This document shows, one piece after another, positions 17,931-26,927 of a DNA stretch of 64,000 nt. The notes under the pieces are model-generated. The model saw nothing but the letters and a program-made list of their open reading frames with translations. It was not told where the DNA came from and made no database searches. The stretch comes from Methylophilus sp. Leaf416 (GTDB lineage: Bacteria > Pseudomonadota > Gammaproteobacteria > Burkholderiales > Methylophilaceae): assembly GCF_001424665.1 (NCBI RefSeq), contig NZ_LMQS01000004.1:375680-439679 (forward strand), written 5' to 3'. Numbering within the stretch: the stretch's first letter is position 1; the number at the start of each line of letters is the position of its first letter. The translations under genes were made by a program, and so were the position numbers.

Positions 17931-18503
17931 TCAAGCCGGGCAAGGCATGCCTGCATTTACCCATTGTTTCACTGCTGCGACCGTTTGCTCTTTGGTGAGC
18001 GGCGGCACACTGCGGTTGCCACCCGGGTTCCAGCCCCAGGCGACCAGCTTGTCATCAGCAAAGTGAGTAATCAGTTTCTGGCCGTCTTTACCGCCATTGC
18101 GGGCCGGATCTTTCAGTACCATGCACAGGTCTTTGGGTGAAAGACCGATAAATACCATTTTGTTTTCCGGTGACGGCAATTGCCAGTGTGGCGCACCCGG
18201 TGGCGCATGCATGCCCATCACGGCGGGGGAGTTTTTTTGCTGGTGGCAGGAGCTGCATTCCATCGCTGGCATGCCTTTACCATCCATCCCGCGCTGTACC
18301 AGCATGGCGTGCGGTTTGCCCTGGTCATATTGCAAGGGCTGATCACCGGGAATATGGCAGTTTTGGCAGCGTGGGTGTTGCAGGACAGAACGGATAGGCT
18401 CAAACAGTTGTGCCGGCTCGGCGCCGATGACGGCTGCAGCATATAGTGCACTATACACCACCAGGAGTCCGGACCATAAGTTGTTGTTTTTTGGGCGGTA
18501 CAT
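17931..18503 (-). CDS. periplasmic diheme cytochrome c-like protein
   Basis: A 190-aa protein with an N-terminal hydrophobic signal (about residues 9-28, ending near VIGAEP) and two c-type heme motifs, CQNCH (46-50) and CSSCH (83-87). It resembles proteins annotated as the cytochrome-like 'isoquinoline 1-oxidoreductase subunit', small periplasmic electron carriers; that name says little about function. A Met-rich stretch (MGMHAPPGAPHW) could supply an axial ligand. It stands alone, convergent with the AlkA-like gene, so its redox partner is not indicated by context. Confidence 0.82.
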   Translation of the reverse strand: MYRPKNNNLWSGLLVVYSALYAAAVIGAEPAQLFEPIRSVLQHPRCQNCHIPGDQPLQYDQGKPHAMLVQRGMDGKGMPAMECSSCHQQKNSPAVMGMHAPPGAPHWQLPSPENKMVFIGLSPKDLCMVLKDPARNGGKDGQKLITHFADDKLVAWGWNPGGNRSVPPLTKEQTVAAVKQWVNAGMPCPA

Positions 18504-18606
18504 ACAGTCTTCTCCTTGGCCGGTTCAAATCTATCAGCTGGTGCAAAGGCCTGACATCAATGCCAGGCCAGTCATGATTATTTTTTATACGTCTCCGCCA
18601 TGCAAA

Positions 18607-18978
18607 TCAGGCGAACGAAAGCTCGTGCCAGATAGATTTGTCATTGGCGGCAACGGGATCGTCAAAGCTATTCTGGTGTGATTTGATCTTTCCATTTTCT
18701 GTGTAGAAAGTCAGCTCGAACTTGTTAGTCACCGGCAAGTTCTGGAAAGGACCTGAAGGGTCAAATGAGCGGTATTGCAGGCACAGGTAGATACCAGGTT
18801 CGATCAGCAGGTCAAACCGTTGACCATAGGCTGAGTTAGTGGATACATCTGTTTGCTTGAAACCGTAGGCTAGCGCATCCCGTCTGACGTGATACCAATC
18901 CTGCTCGTTGCATGCCTGATTAATCGAGAAACTCAATACTTCAAATATTTGTTCTGCAAATTCGTTCGGGGTACGCAT
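18607..18978 (-). CDS. hypothetical protein, 123 aa
   Basis: An unrecognised 123-aa soluble protein. The first half looks helical (EFAEQIFEVLSFSINQACNEQDWYHVRRDALAYGF), the second half beta-rich (RFDLLIEPGIYLCLQYRSF; NKFELTFYTENGKI). No signal peptide, membrane segment or known motif. AGGTTG about 9 bases upstream of ATG 18978 supports the start, and the codon pattern matches neighbouring genes. It is a single-gene unit between the cytochrome and signalling blocks; the 180 bp before the next gene show no clear element. Confidence 0.6.
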   Translation of the reverse strand: MRTPNEFAEQIFEVLSFSINQACNEQDWYHVRRDALAYGFKQTDVSTNSAYGQRFDLLIEPGIYLCLQYRSFDPSGPFQNLPVTNKFELTFYTENGKIKSHQNSFDDPVAANDKSIWHELSFA

Positions 18979-19158
18979 ACTCGTTCAACCTGTTTTTATT
19001 AATTAAAATCACTACTGAAGATGGCGGTAGTGTAGGTTGAAATTTGTAGGATAAAAACTGGCGGAAATCTGATTTTATTGTCAGATAAATCTGGCAAAAG
19101 CCTGGCGGGATATTGTGCGGAGTTTGCTGATGCCGAAGAGATTGATGGGCGAGTAATT

Positions 19159-19482
19159 TTATGGGGTAGATATGAGCTGCAATGCAGCCTTCAGTTCACC
19201 TGCATTGATCTGCCTGACCAGTCGCTCTTGCTCAATGCCGTCTTTTAAAAAAATTAGCGTCGGCCATAATTTAACCTTGAATGAACGGCCCAGCCTGCGG
19301 CCTTTGCCATCTTCGATTTTAATATGCTGCACCTGCGGAAACTGGCTGAGGCCAGATGTGATCGCTGGTTGCGCGGCCTGGCAGTGACCACACCAGCCGG
19401 TACCGAATTCGAGTACCACTGCACCTATCAATGCATCGACTTGTTCACGGCTTGGTTCTGGTAAAGGCTGTGCTTCAAACAT
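19159..19482 (-). CDS. thioredoxin-family protein with CGHC active site
   Basis: A 107-aa thioredoxin fold without signal peptide, so probably cytoplasmic. The active site is WCGHC (C31, C34), more oxidising than the CGPC of classical thioredoxins, and the cis-Pro region (LWPTLIFLKDG) is present. It probably reduces or isomerises disulfides of an unknown client. It follows the 209-aa kinase-like gene after 17 bp on the same strand and may share its transcript, which is an unusual partner for a two-component operon. Confidence 0.85.
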   Translation of the reverse strand: MFEAQPLPEPSREQVDALIGAVVLEFGTGWCGHCQAAQPAITSGLSQFPQVQHIKIEDGKGRRLGRSFKVKLWPTLIFLKDGIEQERLVRQINAGELKAALQLISTP

Positions 19483-19499
19483 GAATCGAGTAACTAAGT

Positions 19500-20129
19500 T
19501 TAAACGGCGACGTTTTTAAAGTTGAACTGAACGCCCGAGTCACTTTGCACGATCTCGCATTGCTCAGAAATATTGGCTACCCAATCCCAATTTTTTAACA
19601 GGCCGGTGTTGATGGTCTGCGTGCCAGCGCATGCCTTGTTCCAGGTGAACTGGATGCTGTTTCCCTGCGCCCTGATCTGCAGTTTTTTCTCTGTGCCTTG
19701 TTTGTCCGCCAGAAGGATGATGCCTGCACACAGGAGTACCCTGGCTTCCTGTGCCGGCAACATCTGCTGTTCAGACACATGATTAGCAATAATAAGATTG
19801 TTGGTATAGCACTCCATCTTGAGCAGCTCTACACACTCACTGACCAGCTCATCGGCGGGCAATTGAAACGGACTATCCTGGGCAACCCAGGTGAACAAAT
19901 TCTGGGTGGCGTTGGTTAAAATCTTGGCATTGAGTTTGATTTCATCGACTTGTGTCTGAATATATGCCGCATCTGCGCTGCCAGCATGTACTTTTCTGCT
20001 CAGCACATGCGAGAGCAGCGTGATCGGTTGTAATTTACCGAGCATCTTGTGGCGAAGGCCGGGCATTACGCGGTTGATCACTTCGTTTCTCAACTGATCG
20101 AATAATGCGGTGTCGGCCACTATGCTCAT
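19500..20129 (-). CDS. ChpT-like histidine phosphotransferase/kinase relic
   Basis: A 209-aa protein with a DHp-like helical hairpin: LRHKMLGKLQPITLLSHVL (His27 candidate), then a second long helix (DEIKLNAKILTNATQNLFTW). The C-terminal half (about 90-205) resembles a degenerate HATPase domain but lacks recognisable N, G1 and G2 ATP-binding boxes. This is the architecture of ChpT-type phosphotransferases, where a dead kinase domain passes phosphate between receivers; that role is inferred. Its start overlaps the stop of the upstream receiver gene by 4 bp (ATGA), so the two are translationally coupled. Likely donors or acceptors are the receivers encoded just upstream. Confidence 0.6.
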   Translation of the reverse strand: MSIVADTALFDQLRNEVINRVMPGLRHKMLGKLQPITLLSHVLSRKVHAGSADAAYIQTQVDEIKLNAKILTNATQNLFTWVAQDSPFQLPADELVSECVELLKMECYTNNLIIANHVSEQQMLPAQEARVLLCAGIILLADKQGTEKKLQIRAQGNSIQFTWNKACAGTQTINTGLLKNWDWVANISEQCEIVQSDSGVQFNFKNVAV

Positions 20130-20482
20130 TGCCTGGTCCCGGAAAAGCGCTCAATGGCGGCCATAAAAGCATCCATCTCGAGCGGTTTTTGGCTCCACTC
20201 TACCGAAAACGGCAACGCTTCACAGTGCTGCTCGCCATAGCCGGAACAGACCATAATGCCAATGGCCGGCTGGATAGTTTTCGAGATTTTTGCCAGTTCA
20301 ATGCCCGACATCCCGGGCAGGCTGACGTCTGTGATCAGCAGGTCAATGGCGGATGGCTGCCGCAAAATATCCAGCGCATGATGAGCCTCGCTGGCAGTGA
20401 CGATGGCATGCCCCTGCAATTCCAGCAATTCGCTCAAAATTTCCCGCGTATCGAGATCGTCTTCAACAATCAGTATATTCAT
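20126..20482 (-). CDS. single-domain response regulator
   Basis: A 118-aa CheY-like receiver with no output domain. The acidic pocket is present (VEDD near residues 7-9), the phospho-acceptor is Asp52 (LLITDVSLPGMSG), the conserved Thr/Ser is in VCSGYG, and Lys is in SQKPLE. It would act by protein-protein contact or as a phosphate shuttle. It overlaps the kinase-like gene downstream by 4 bp and lies 56 bp from the receiver-kinase gene upstream on the same strand. Confidence 0.88.
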   Translation of the reverse strand: MNILIVEDDLDTREILSELLELQGHAIVTASEAHHALDILRQPSAIDLLITDVSLPGMSGIELAKISKTIQPAIGIMVCSGYGEQHCEALPFSVEWSQKPLEMDAFMAAIERFSGTRQ

Positions 20483-20538
20483 GCATAGTTTTCTATTGAT
20501 TAACTTAAAATTGATCGTTTAGTTTTGGGTACATTTAT

Positions 20539-21753
20539 TCATTCGCTGTGCCCGGCTACGCTTTGCAGGGGCAAACGGAGGGTAAATGTACTGCCGACAT
20601 CTTTCTGGCTGAGCACAGTGATTTCACCACCATGCGCTTCAGCTAATTTACGCGAAATATACAGACCCAGGCCTAAGCCGGCTCTCACTTCGTTACCAGA
20701 GGCGCGTTCAAATGCCTCGAATATATTCTTTTGCTCATGTTCGGAGATACCAATCCCCTGGTCAGTGACTTGTACGATAGCTAACTCGCCTTCGCGTTTT
20801 AAAGCCACCTGCACCGGCTTACCTTTGCCATACCTAATGGCATTCGTGATCAGGTTGATAATAATCTGTTCTATGCGGAATGCATCCCAATAACCGGCCA
20901 CTTCTGTTTCTGCTTCCAGCTGGATTACTGTACCAGCCTCTTTTGCGAGCGGCGTCAGGTCTTCAGCAACTTGCCTCACCAGTACCGACAAATTCGCATC
21001 GCTCGGCTGGATGGAAAGTTTGCCATTTTTGATCCGGGAGACATCCAGCATATCTTCAATCAGCCGGATAATGCTTTTTATTTGCCGTTCGCCGCGTCCT
21101 AGCATTTTGTGCAGGTTTTCAGGCGTGAATGCCGAGAGATTATTCTTGGCTAATTGCGCGCGCCTGACCTGTACTTCCATGAATAGCGTATTCAGCGGCG
21201 TGCGCATTTCATGCGCCACCAGGGACATAAACTCCTCACGCATGTTCAGTGAATGTTGCAGCTCCTGCTGGGTAGATCTTAGCTGGCCCAACAAAAACTC
21301 CTGCTCGCGCCGGCTTTCTTCCAGGGCCTTGACCTGGTGCTCAAACGCCACGCGGTGGCGGAACAACTCGACAAATACGTTCGCTTTGCTTTGGACCGCA
21401 TTGATGTCTAATGGTTTATACAACACATCCACCGCACCCGCGCCATAGCCTTTAAAAGCGTAATTCAGCTCCATGCCGGCGGCGGTGACGAATACGATAG
21501 GCACATGTTTTGTTTTTTCGGTGCCGCGCATCAGCTCGGCCAGCTGGAAGCCATCCATTTCCGGCATTTCGACATCGACCATTGCCAGTGCGAAGTCATG
21601 TGCCAGTAACAGCTCCAGCGCGTCGATACCACTACTGGCCTGCATGATGATCCGGTCAGGCGCACGCAGGATGGCATCCAGTGCCCGCAGGTTTTCAGGC
21701 AGGTCATCGACGATCAACAACTTGATTTTTTCGTTACTATCTCGCATGTCCAT
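20539..21753 (-). CDS. receiver-histidine kinase (REC-HisKA-HATPase)
   Basis: A 404-aa soluble kinase with an N-terminal receiver (about 8-125: LLIVDDLPENL, phospho-Asp in MVDVEMPEMDG) joined by a coiled coil to HisKA (His in LVAHEMRTPLNT) and HATPase (NLITNAIRYGKG; DQGIGISEHE; GLGLGLYISRKL). With the receiver in front, an upstream kinase can control it. I chose ATG 21753 (MDMRDSNEKIK); the longer frame from 21798 would overlap CheB by 62 bp. Even so it overlaps the end of the CheB gene, indicating coupled translation in the hybrid kinase-cheR-cheB-kinase order. Confidence 0.88.
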   Translation of the reverse strand: MDMRDSNEKIKLLIVDDLPENLRALDAILRAPDRIIMQASSGIDALELLLAHDFALAMVDVEMPEMDGFQLAELMRGTEKTKHVPIVFVTAAGMELNYAFKGYGAGAVDVLYKPLDINAVQSKANVFVELFRHRVAFEHQVKALEESRREQEFLLGQLRSTQQELQHSLNMREEFMSLVAHEMRTPLNTLFMEVQVRRAQLAKNNLSAFTPENLHKMLGRGERQIKSIIRLIEDMLDVSRIKNGKLSIQPSDANLSVLVRQVAEDLTPLAKEAGTVIQLEAETEVAGYWDAFRIEQIIINLITNAIRYGKGKPVQVALKREGELAIVQVTDQGIGISEHEQKNIFEAFERASGNEVRAGLGLGLYISRKLAEAHGGEITVLSQKDVGSTFTLRLPLQSVAGHSE

Positions 21754-22345
21754 CCATAAATTGCAGCAATAACTGCCTAATGCCGGATAATCCTTCAATC
21801 AGATCCGGCGTTTGTAATTTGATGGCTTCGCTCGGCATAGTACCCGATTTTGCTTCCCCCGGTGTTTGCACCACCGTAAAGCCACCGTACTGCTTAATCG
21901 TTTTCATGCCCATGGCTCCATCCAGATTTGCCCCGGTCAATAATATTCCCAGCAGGCCAGGGCCATAAGCCTGCGCTGCACTTTCCATCAGGAGGTCTAT
22001 CGATGGTCTTGAATAATTCACCGGCCTTTCACAACTCAGGGAAAATGTGGCGTCACCCTCTACCAGTAAGTGGTAACCGGCCGGTGCAAAATAGAGCCTG
22101 CCATTGAGGATAGTGGCTTTATCCTCGGCATCCATTACTTTAATGCGTGTCCATTGCTGGAAAACTTCAGCCAGGTTACTTTCATGGTGATCAGGCAGGT
22201 GGATGACACAGATGATAGGCAAGGGATAATCTGGTGGCAGAGGACAGAATAATTTCATCATGGCTTCTATGCCACCGGCAGAAGCCCCCACTACCACGGC
22301 TTTAATCGCCTGCAGCCGCGCTTTTGCCTGATGGTCACTGTCCAT
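21737..22345 (-). CDS. CheB-type methylesterase domain, no receiver
   Basis: A 202-aa stand-alone CheB catalytic domain. The expected triad is visible: Ser22 (VVGASAGG), His49 (CVIHLPDHH) and Asp142 (TGANLDGAM). The regulatory receiver of classical CheB is absent, so control must come from elsewhere. The classical substrate is a methylated glutamate of a chemoreceptor, but no receptor or CheA/CheW is nearby, so the target may instead be the hybrid kinase. Its ATG overlaps the CheR stop in TAATG. Confidence 0.88.
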   Translation of the reverse strand: MDSDHQAKARLQAIKAVVVGASAGGIEAMMKLFCPLPPDYPLPIICVIHLPDHHESNLAEVFQQWTRIKVMDAEDKATILNGRLYFAPAGYHLLVEGDATFSLSCERPVNYSRPSIDLLMESAAQAYGPGLLGILLTGANLDGAMGMKTIKQYGGFTVVQTPGEAKSGTMPSEAIKLQTPDLIEGLSGIRQLLLQFMDGHAR

Positions 22346-23163
22346 TAGAGCTTCCTGAACAGCTTATCTTTTTTCACGATCGCTTCAAACTGATGTGAAC
22401 AGGAGGAGAAGTCCAGGCTTTCTTTATGCCCTAGCCCAAGGAAACCGCGCCTGCACAATGACTCGTGAAACAGGTTATAAGCTCGGCTCTGCAAAGCCTT
22501 GTTAAAGTAAATAACCACGTTACGGCATGAAACAAAATGGGTTTCCGAGAACACTGAATCGGTCGCCAGGCTGTGATCGGAAAAAGTGATTTTTTCTGCC
22601 AGGGCTTTATCAAACAAGGCTCCGCCATAAGCGCCGGTATAGTATTTTTCCAGGGTAAATTTACCGCCCGCTGCCTGGTAATTTTTGGTGTAAAGCGCCA
22701 TTTTATCCAGCGCGAATACGCCTTTTTTGGCTTTTTCCAGCGACACAGGATTGATGTCGGTGGCATAGATAATACTGCGCTCCAACAAGCCTTCTTCCTG
22801 TAACAAAATCGCCAGCGAGTAGGCTTCTTCACCCGTGCTGCAACCTGCCACCCAGATCTTGAGTGAGGGATAGGTTTTTAAAACCGGCACCACTTGTTCG
22901 CGCACCGACAGGAAATATGAGGGATCCCTGAACATCTCGCTGACGGGAATGGTGAGATATTGCAGCAACTGCATAAACACGGCCGGGTCATGCAGTACCT
23001 GGTCTTGCAGCTGTGAGATGGACTCGCAGCGCAACGCACTCATGCCCTGCTCTATCCTTCTCTTCTGCGAGGCTTTGGAGTAGTTCCTGAAATCATAGTT
23101 GTACTTGAGATAAATCGCCTCAATCAACAACTTGATTTCAATGTCTGCGTCCGGCAACTGCAT
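22345..23163 (-). CDS. CheR-type protein-glutamate methyltransferase
   Basis: A 272-aa CheR: an N-terminal helical domain (about 1-80, YDFRNYSKASQKRRIEQGM) and a SAM-binding domain with IWVAGCSTGEEAYSLAILL and ATDINPVSLEKAKKG. The HFVSCRNVVIYFN stretch is the usual late motif. It methylates glutamates on receptor-like proteins using SAM. It starts 2 bp after the hybrid kinase gene and overlaps cheB by 1 base. No tetratricopeptide extension is present. The most likely partner is the CHASE3 hybrid kinase encoded just upstream. Confidence 0.92.
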   Translation of the reverse strand: MQLPDADIEIKLLIEAIYLKYNYDFRNYSKASQKRRIEQGMSALRCESISQLQDQVLHDPAVFMQLLQYLTIPVSEMFRDPSYFLSVREQVVPVLKTYPSLKIWVAGCSTGEEAYSLAILLQEEGLLERSIIYATDINPVSLEKAKKGVFALDKMALYTKNYQAAGGKFTLEKYYTGAYGGALFDKALAEKITFSDHSLATDSVFSETHFVSCRNVVIYFNKALQSRAYNLFHESLCRRGFLGLGHKESLDFSSCSHQFEAIVKKDKLFRKL

Positions 23164-23165
23164 GC

Positions 23166-26100
23166 TTACAAGCGCTCCAGGTTTGGTATCCAGATGCGTA
23201 GCAGGGATTGCAGCCTGTCTATATCCAGCGGCTTAGCCAGATAGTCACTGGCACCGGCCTTCATACATAGTTCCTGGTCATCCTTCATCGCTTTTGCTGT
23301 CAAGGCGATAATAGGCAGACGGGCAAATTCAGGCTTTTTCCTGATCTCGCGCATGGCTTCGTAACCATCCATTTCCGGCATCATGATATCCATCAGCACC
23401 AGGTCGATATCTTGCAGCTGCTGCAGTTTTTCAATCGCTTCCCGCCCGTTGCGCGCAATATCCACATGCAGGCCCTTATGTTCAAGGACTTTGGTCAGCG
23501 CAAAAATGTTGCGTACATCATCATCCACCACCAGAATTCTCCTGCCTTCAAACACGCGGTCACGGTTCCTGATGGTTTTGAGCATGGATTGATGTTCAGC
23601 CGATAGCTGAGATTCGACTTTATGCAGGAACAAAGTGACTTCATCCAGCAGGCGTTCAGGAGACCTGGCACCCTTGATGATGATGGAGTTGGAATATTTG
23701 AGTAATTCCATTTCCTCTTCCCGCGTCAGGTTACGGCCGGTGTAAACAATCACCGGCGGGTACGAGAGAATTTTCTCGGTGGACATGCGCTGTAGCAGCT
23801 GGTTGCCCTTCATGTCCGGCAGTTTCAAGTCGATGATCATGCAATCAAATACTTGTGTTTGCAGTTGTTGCAGGGCTTCTTCACCCAGCTCAACCGCCAC
23901 GATCTCGATATCGTCATCGGCTAGTAACTGGATGACGCTTTCACGCTGCCTTGCATCATCTTCAACCAGCAGCACGCGTTTGATCTGCTGGGTATATTTT
24001 TCTTCCAGCTTTAAAAACACTTCTTTTAACTCGGCCCGTGATTTTGGTTTCAGGGCAAAGCCAATCGCTCCCAGTTGCAAGGCCGCATCCTGTTGCTCAG
24101 CCGCGGAGACGGCGTGCACGGGAATGTGCCGGGTTTCAGGGTTTTCCTTGAGCTGTTGCAATACCGTCAAGCCAGAAGCATCCGGCAAGCGGATATCCAG
24201 CAGGATCGCCTGTGGTTTATGGGTTTTTGCCAGCCACAAACCCTGGGAAGCGTTATTTGCCACCAGACAGCTGTACTGCATTTCATGCGCGATGTCATAC
24301 AGAATCTTGGCGAAATCCTTATCATCTTCGATCACCAGCGCGAGTCGGTTAGCATGTTGGATATTGTTGCGGTCATCGGGGAACGCAGGCAGGGCCATGG
24401 CCTCTGGTTCCGACGTTTTCGGCGCTACCGCTACCGGCGCGGCCGCTGGTTTTACCTCAGCGACACGTACCGGTGTGTCTGCGGTTTCGCTGACCACCAG
24501 CGGACAAGTTAGGGTAAATGCGCTGCCACTGCCGGGCGTACTTTCCAGCGTCAGCTCGCCACCGAGTAACCTGGCCAGGTCACGCGAGATGGATAAGCCA
24601 AGGCCGGTGCCGCCGTATTTACGGCTGATCGAGCCATCCGCCTGATGGAATGCTTCAAAGATATTTTGCTGCTGGTCTTTGGCAATGCCAATGCCGGTAT
24701 CACGCACCGTAAAGGCAACCTGGTCATTGCCATGCGCTGCAATCGACAGCGTTACTTCGCCATTTGCCGTAAATTTAAAAGCATTGGAAAGCAGGTTTTT
24801 TAATATCTGTTCCAGCCTGAATTTATCGGTGGTAATGCTCAGAGGTGCATCCTGGCTGACCGTTACCTGGAATTGCAATTCCTTTTCTTTGGCGACAGGC
24901 TCAAAACTTATTTTCATCGCGTCTGCCACACTTTGCGTGGTGACCGGCAGAAGATTCAGCTCCAGCTTGCCTGCCTCCACCTTGGAGATATCCAGGATAT
25001 CGTTGATCAGGTTAAGCAAGTCATTGCCTGACGCATAAATGGTTTCAGCAAAAGTCACCTGTTCTTCATTCAGGTTGCCTTGCGCGTTATCCGCCAGCAA
25101 TTTTGAAAGGATCAGCGCACTGTTCAGCGGCGTGCGCAGCTCGTGCGACATATTCGCCAGGAACTCGGATTTATACTGGCTGGATGACTGTAATTCTTCG
25201 GCTTTTTTCTCTAATTCTTTTTGTGCCGCAATCAGGGATTCATTCCGTTGATCAATCAATGTTGCCTGGTGCGCCAGCTGCTCATTGGTTTGTTCCAGTT
25301 CCGCTTTCTGGTTTTCCAGCATGGAATGGGATTCTTCGAGGATAGTCGATTGTTCCTCCAGCTCTTCATTCGCCGTTTTGAGCTCTTCCTGCTGGACCTG
25401 AAGTTCCTCATTCAATTGCTGCACTTCGGCATAGGCACGTTGCAGGCGTTGTTTGGCAATCGTGGCCTCAATCGCCGAGCCCAGATTATTGGCAATAAAC
25501 TCCAGCAGGGCCAAATGCTTTTCCGGGATTGCTTCCAGGAAGCCCAGTTCCATGACCGCATTTACCTGTCCGTCACTTTTCAACGGAATGATGACAATGC
25601 CGTTGGCCGGAGCCGAACCCAGCGCAGAATGGATGCTGAGGTAGGTTTCGGGCAGATTATTCAGCTGCATGATCTCGCCGGTAAGCGCCACCTGCCCCAC
25701 AAGGCCTTCATGTTTGAGTATATGCTCGGCAGGCAAGCCAGAATTGTCCGTGAAGCCGTAGGCAGCGAACAGGCTCAGCGTGCCATCCTCCTTGTATTCG
25801 TAGAGGGCGCCGACCTTCATAGGCACATATTTGGACAGAATGGCCAGCGCTGTTTTACCCAGTTCCGGCAATGCAAGTTGCCCTAGCCCGCTTTGCACGA
25901 TTTCCGCCTGCCCCTGGCGCAGACGGCTTTGTTCCTGCAGATACTCAGCATGCTCGGCCTGCTTATTCAATATTTCGCTGTAATTTCTGGAAAGTCCCAT
26001 CAGGTCTTTGCGACCCATCAGGGCCAGCACGCCGCTGACCAGCAGGCTGATAATCAGGAAAGCAACCACACTCGTGTACGTGGTGCTGATGGCCTTGTCA

Positions 26101-26630
26101 TTTCTTTCCTTGAGCAGGCGTTGCTCGGCTTCCAGCGTCTGGCTCAGGTCTTTTCGCAACTCATCAAACTGCACCTTGCCGCGTTGCGAGCGGACCACGG
26201 ATAAATAGTCCTGGTTATTCTGGCGCAGCTCTATCATGGATTGCGCATATTTATCCCACTCGGTAATCTGGCTCTTGATCTTGCGGAAGCGGGCCACCTG
26301 GTAATCGTTATCCACCACCATCTTGATCAGGCTATCCAGCTCGGCTTGCACCAGCGGACGGGCCACCTGGTAAGGCGTCAGGAACACTGGATCGCCCGCA
26401 AGCAAATAACCTCGCATGCCTGACTCCATATCGGTAGAAAGCTTGGCAGTTTCATTGATTTTGCCGATGACTTTCTGTGTATGCTCCACCCAGTTCAAGG
26501 CGGATAGCAGGTTGAAAATCAGCACAACAAATATAATCGCGCTCAGGACACCAAGCGCTAAAGGCAATGTGATATTGCGGATAAGAATCCTGCGGAAACC
26601 GATTTGGTCTACTTGTTGCTGTTCTGTCAT
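23166..26630 (-). CDS. CHASE3-GAF hybrid histidine kinase with three receivers
   Basis: A 1154-aa inner-membrane sensor. TM1 (about 20-43) and TM2 (about 186-206) flank a periplasmic CHASE3 domain (KLSTDMESGMRGYLLAGDP). A GAF domain (about 240-390), a long coiled coil (about 390-490), HisKA (His in ANMSHELRTPLNS), HATPase (NLLSNAFKFTANG; GTGLGLSISRDL) and three receivers follow: Asp in LLDIRLPDAS, in IIDLKLPDMKG and in LMDIMMPEMDG. An Ala/Pro-rich linker separates the kinase from the receivers. CHASE3 kinases joined to CheR/CheB are known in proteobacteria, often for biofilm or stress control. It is first of the signalling operon; the roughly 300-bp upstream gap must hold its promoter. Confidence 0.93.
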   Translation of the reverse strand: MTEQQQVDQIGFRRILIRNITLPLALGVLSAIIFVVLIFNLLSALNWVEHTQKVIGKINETAKLSTDMESGMRGYLLAGDPVFLTPYQVARPLVQAELDSLIKMVVDNDYQVARFRKIKSQITEWDKYAQSMIELRQNNQDYLSVVRSQRGKVQFDELRKDLSQTLEAEQRLLKERNDKAISTTYTSVVAFLIISLLVSGVLALMGRKDLMGLSRNYSEILNKQAEHAEYLQEQSRLRQGQAEIVQSGLGQLALPELGKTALAILSKYVPMKVGALYEYKEDGTLSLFAAYGFTDNSGLPAEHILKHEGLVGQVALTGEIMQLNNLPETYLSIHSALGSAPANGIVIIPLKSDGQVNAVMELGFLEAIPEKHLALLEFIANNLGSAIEATIAKQRLQRAYAEVQQLNEELQVQQEELKTANEELEEQSTILEESHSMLENQKAELEQTNEQLAHQATLIDQRNESLIAAQKELEKKAEELQSSSQYKSEFLANMSHELRTPLNSALILSKLLADNAQGNLNEEQVTFAETIYASGNDLLNLINDILDISKVEAGKLELNLLPVTTQSVADAMKISFEPVAKEKELQFQVTVSQDAPLSITTDKFRLEQILKNLLSNAFKFTANGEVTLSIAAHGNDQVAFTVRDTGIGIAKDQQQNIFEAFHQADGSISRKYGGTGLGLSISRDLARLLGGELTLESTPGSGSAFTLTCPLVVSETADTPVRVAEVKPAAAPVAVAPKTSEPEAMALPAFPDDRNNIQHANRLALVIEDDKDFAKILYDIAHEMQYSCLVANNASQGLWLAKTHKPQAILLDIRLPDASGLTVLQQLKENPETRHIPVHAVSAAEQQDAALQLGAIGFALKPKSRAELKEVFLKLEEKYTQQIKRVLLVEDDARQRESVIQLLADDDIEIVAVELGEEALQQLQTQVFDCMIIDLKLPDMKGNQLLQRMSTEKILSYPPVIVYTGRNLTREEEMELLKYSNSIIIKGARSPERLLDEVTLFLHKVESQLSAEHQSMLKTIRNRDRVFEGRRILVVDDDVRNIFALTKVLEHKGLHVDIARNGREAIEKLQQLQDIDLVLMDIMMPEMDGYEAMREIRKKPEFARLPIIALTAKAMKDDQELCMKAGASDYLAKPLDIDRLQSLLRIWIPNLERL

Positions 26631-26927
26631 TGCTGTTCCTGGAAATATCTCTGCTTAACCCAATAAAGATACCGTAGATAGCATGGTATGGCTAGCCATA
26701 GCCACGATTTGGCCGGAAAAGATTTGTTTGCAACATCGCCGCTAAAATCTGTCAGTCATTTTGTGTACAAAAATCCGCGTTTATTATTCAGCTAAGGTAA
26801 GGATAATAATGGCTTCCATGATTCGGGCTTGTGTGATAATTTCCCCTAAAAAATTAACGTGAACTTGGCTGGTCGGCATTCAGTTGATGTATCACAACCA
26901 GTAGAAACTCATCATTAAGGCCCCTCC
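26631..26927. other. divergent intergenic region, hybrid kinase / antiporter
   Basis: About 297 bp without a gene between two divergent units, so it must carry two promoters. I saw no clear consensus promoter, tRNA, or repeat; TTTGTGTACAAAAAT near 26760 is a short palindrome-like element. Nothing else is supportable. Confidence 0.4.

Noticed and set aside
23779-24645. 288-aa open frame on the plus strand, antisense to the hybrid kinase
   Set aside because: It is rich in Ser, Cys and Arg in a pattern expected from reading a coding strand backwards, and it lies wholly inside a well-supported kinase gene.
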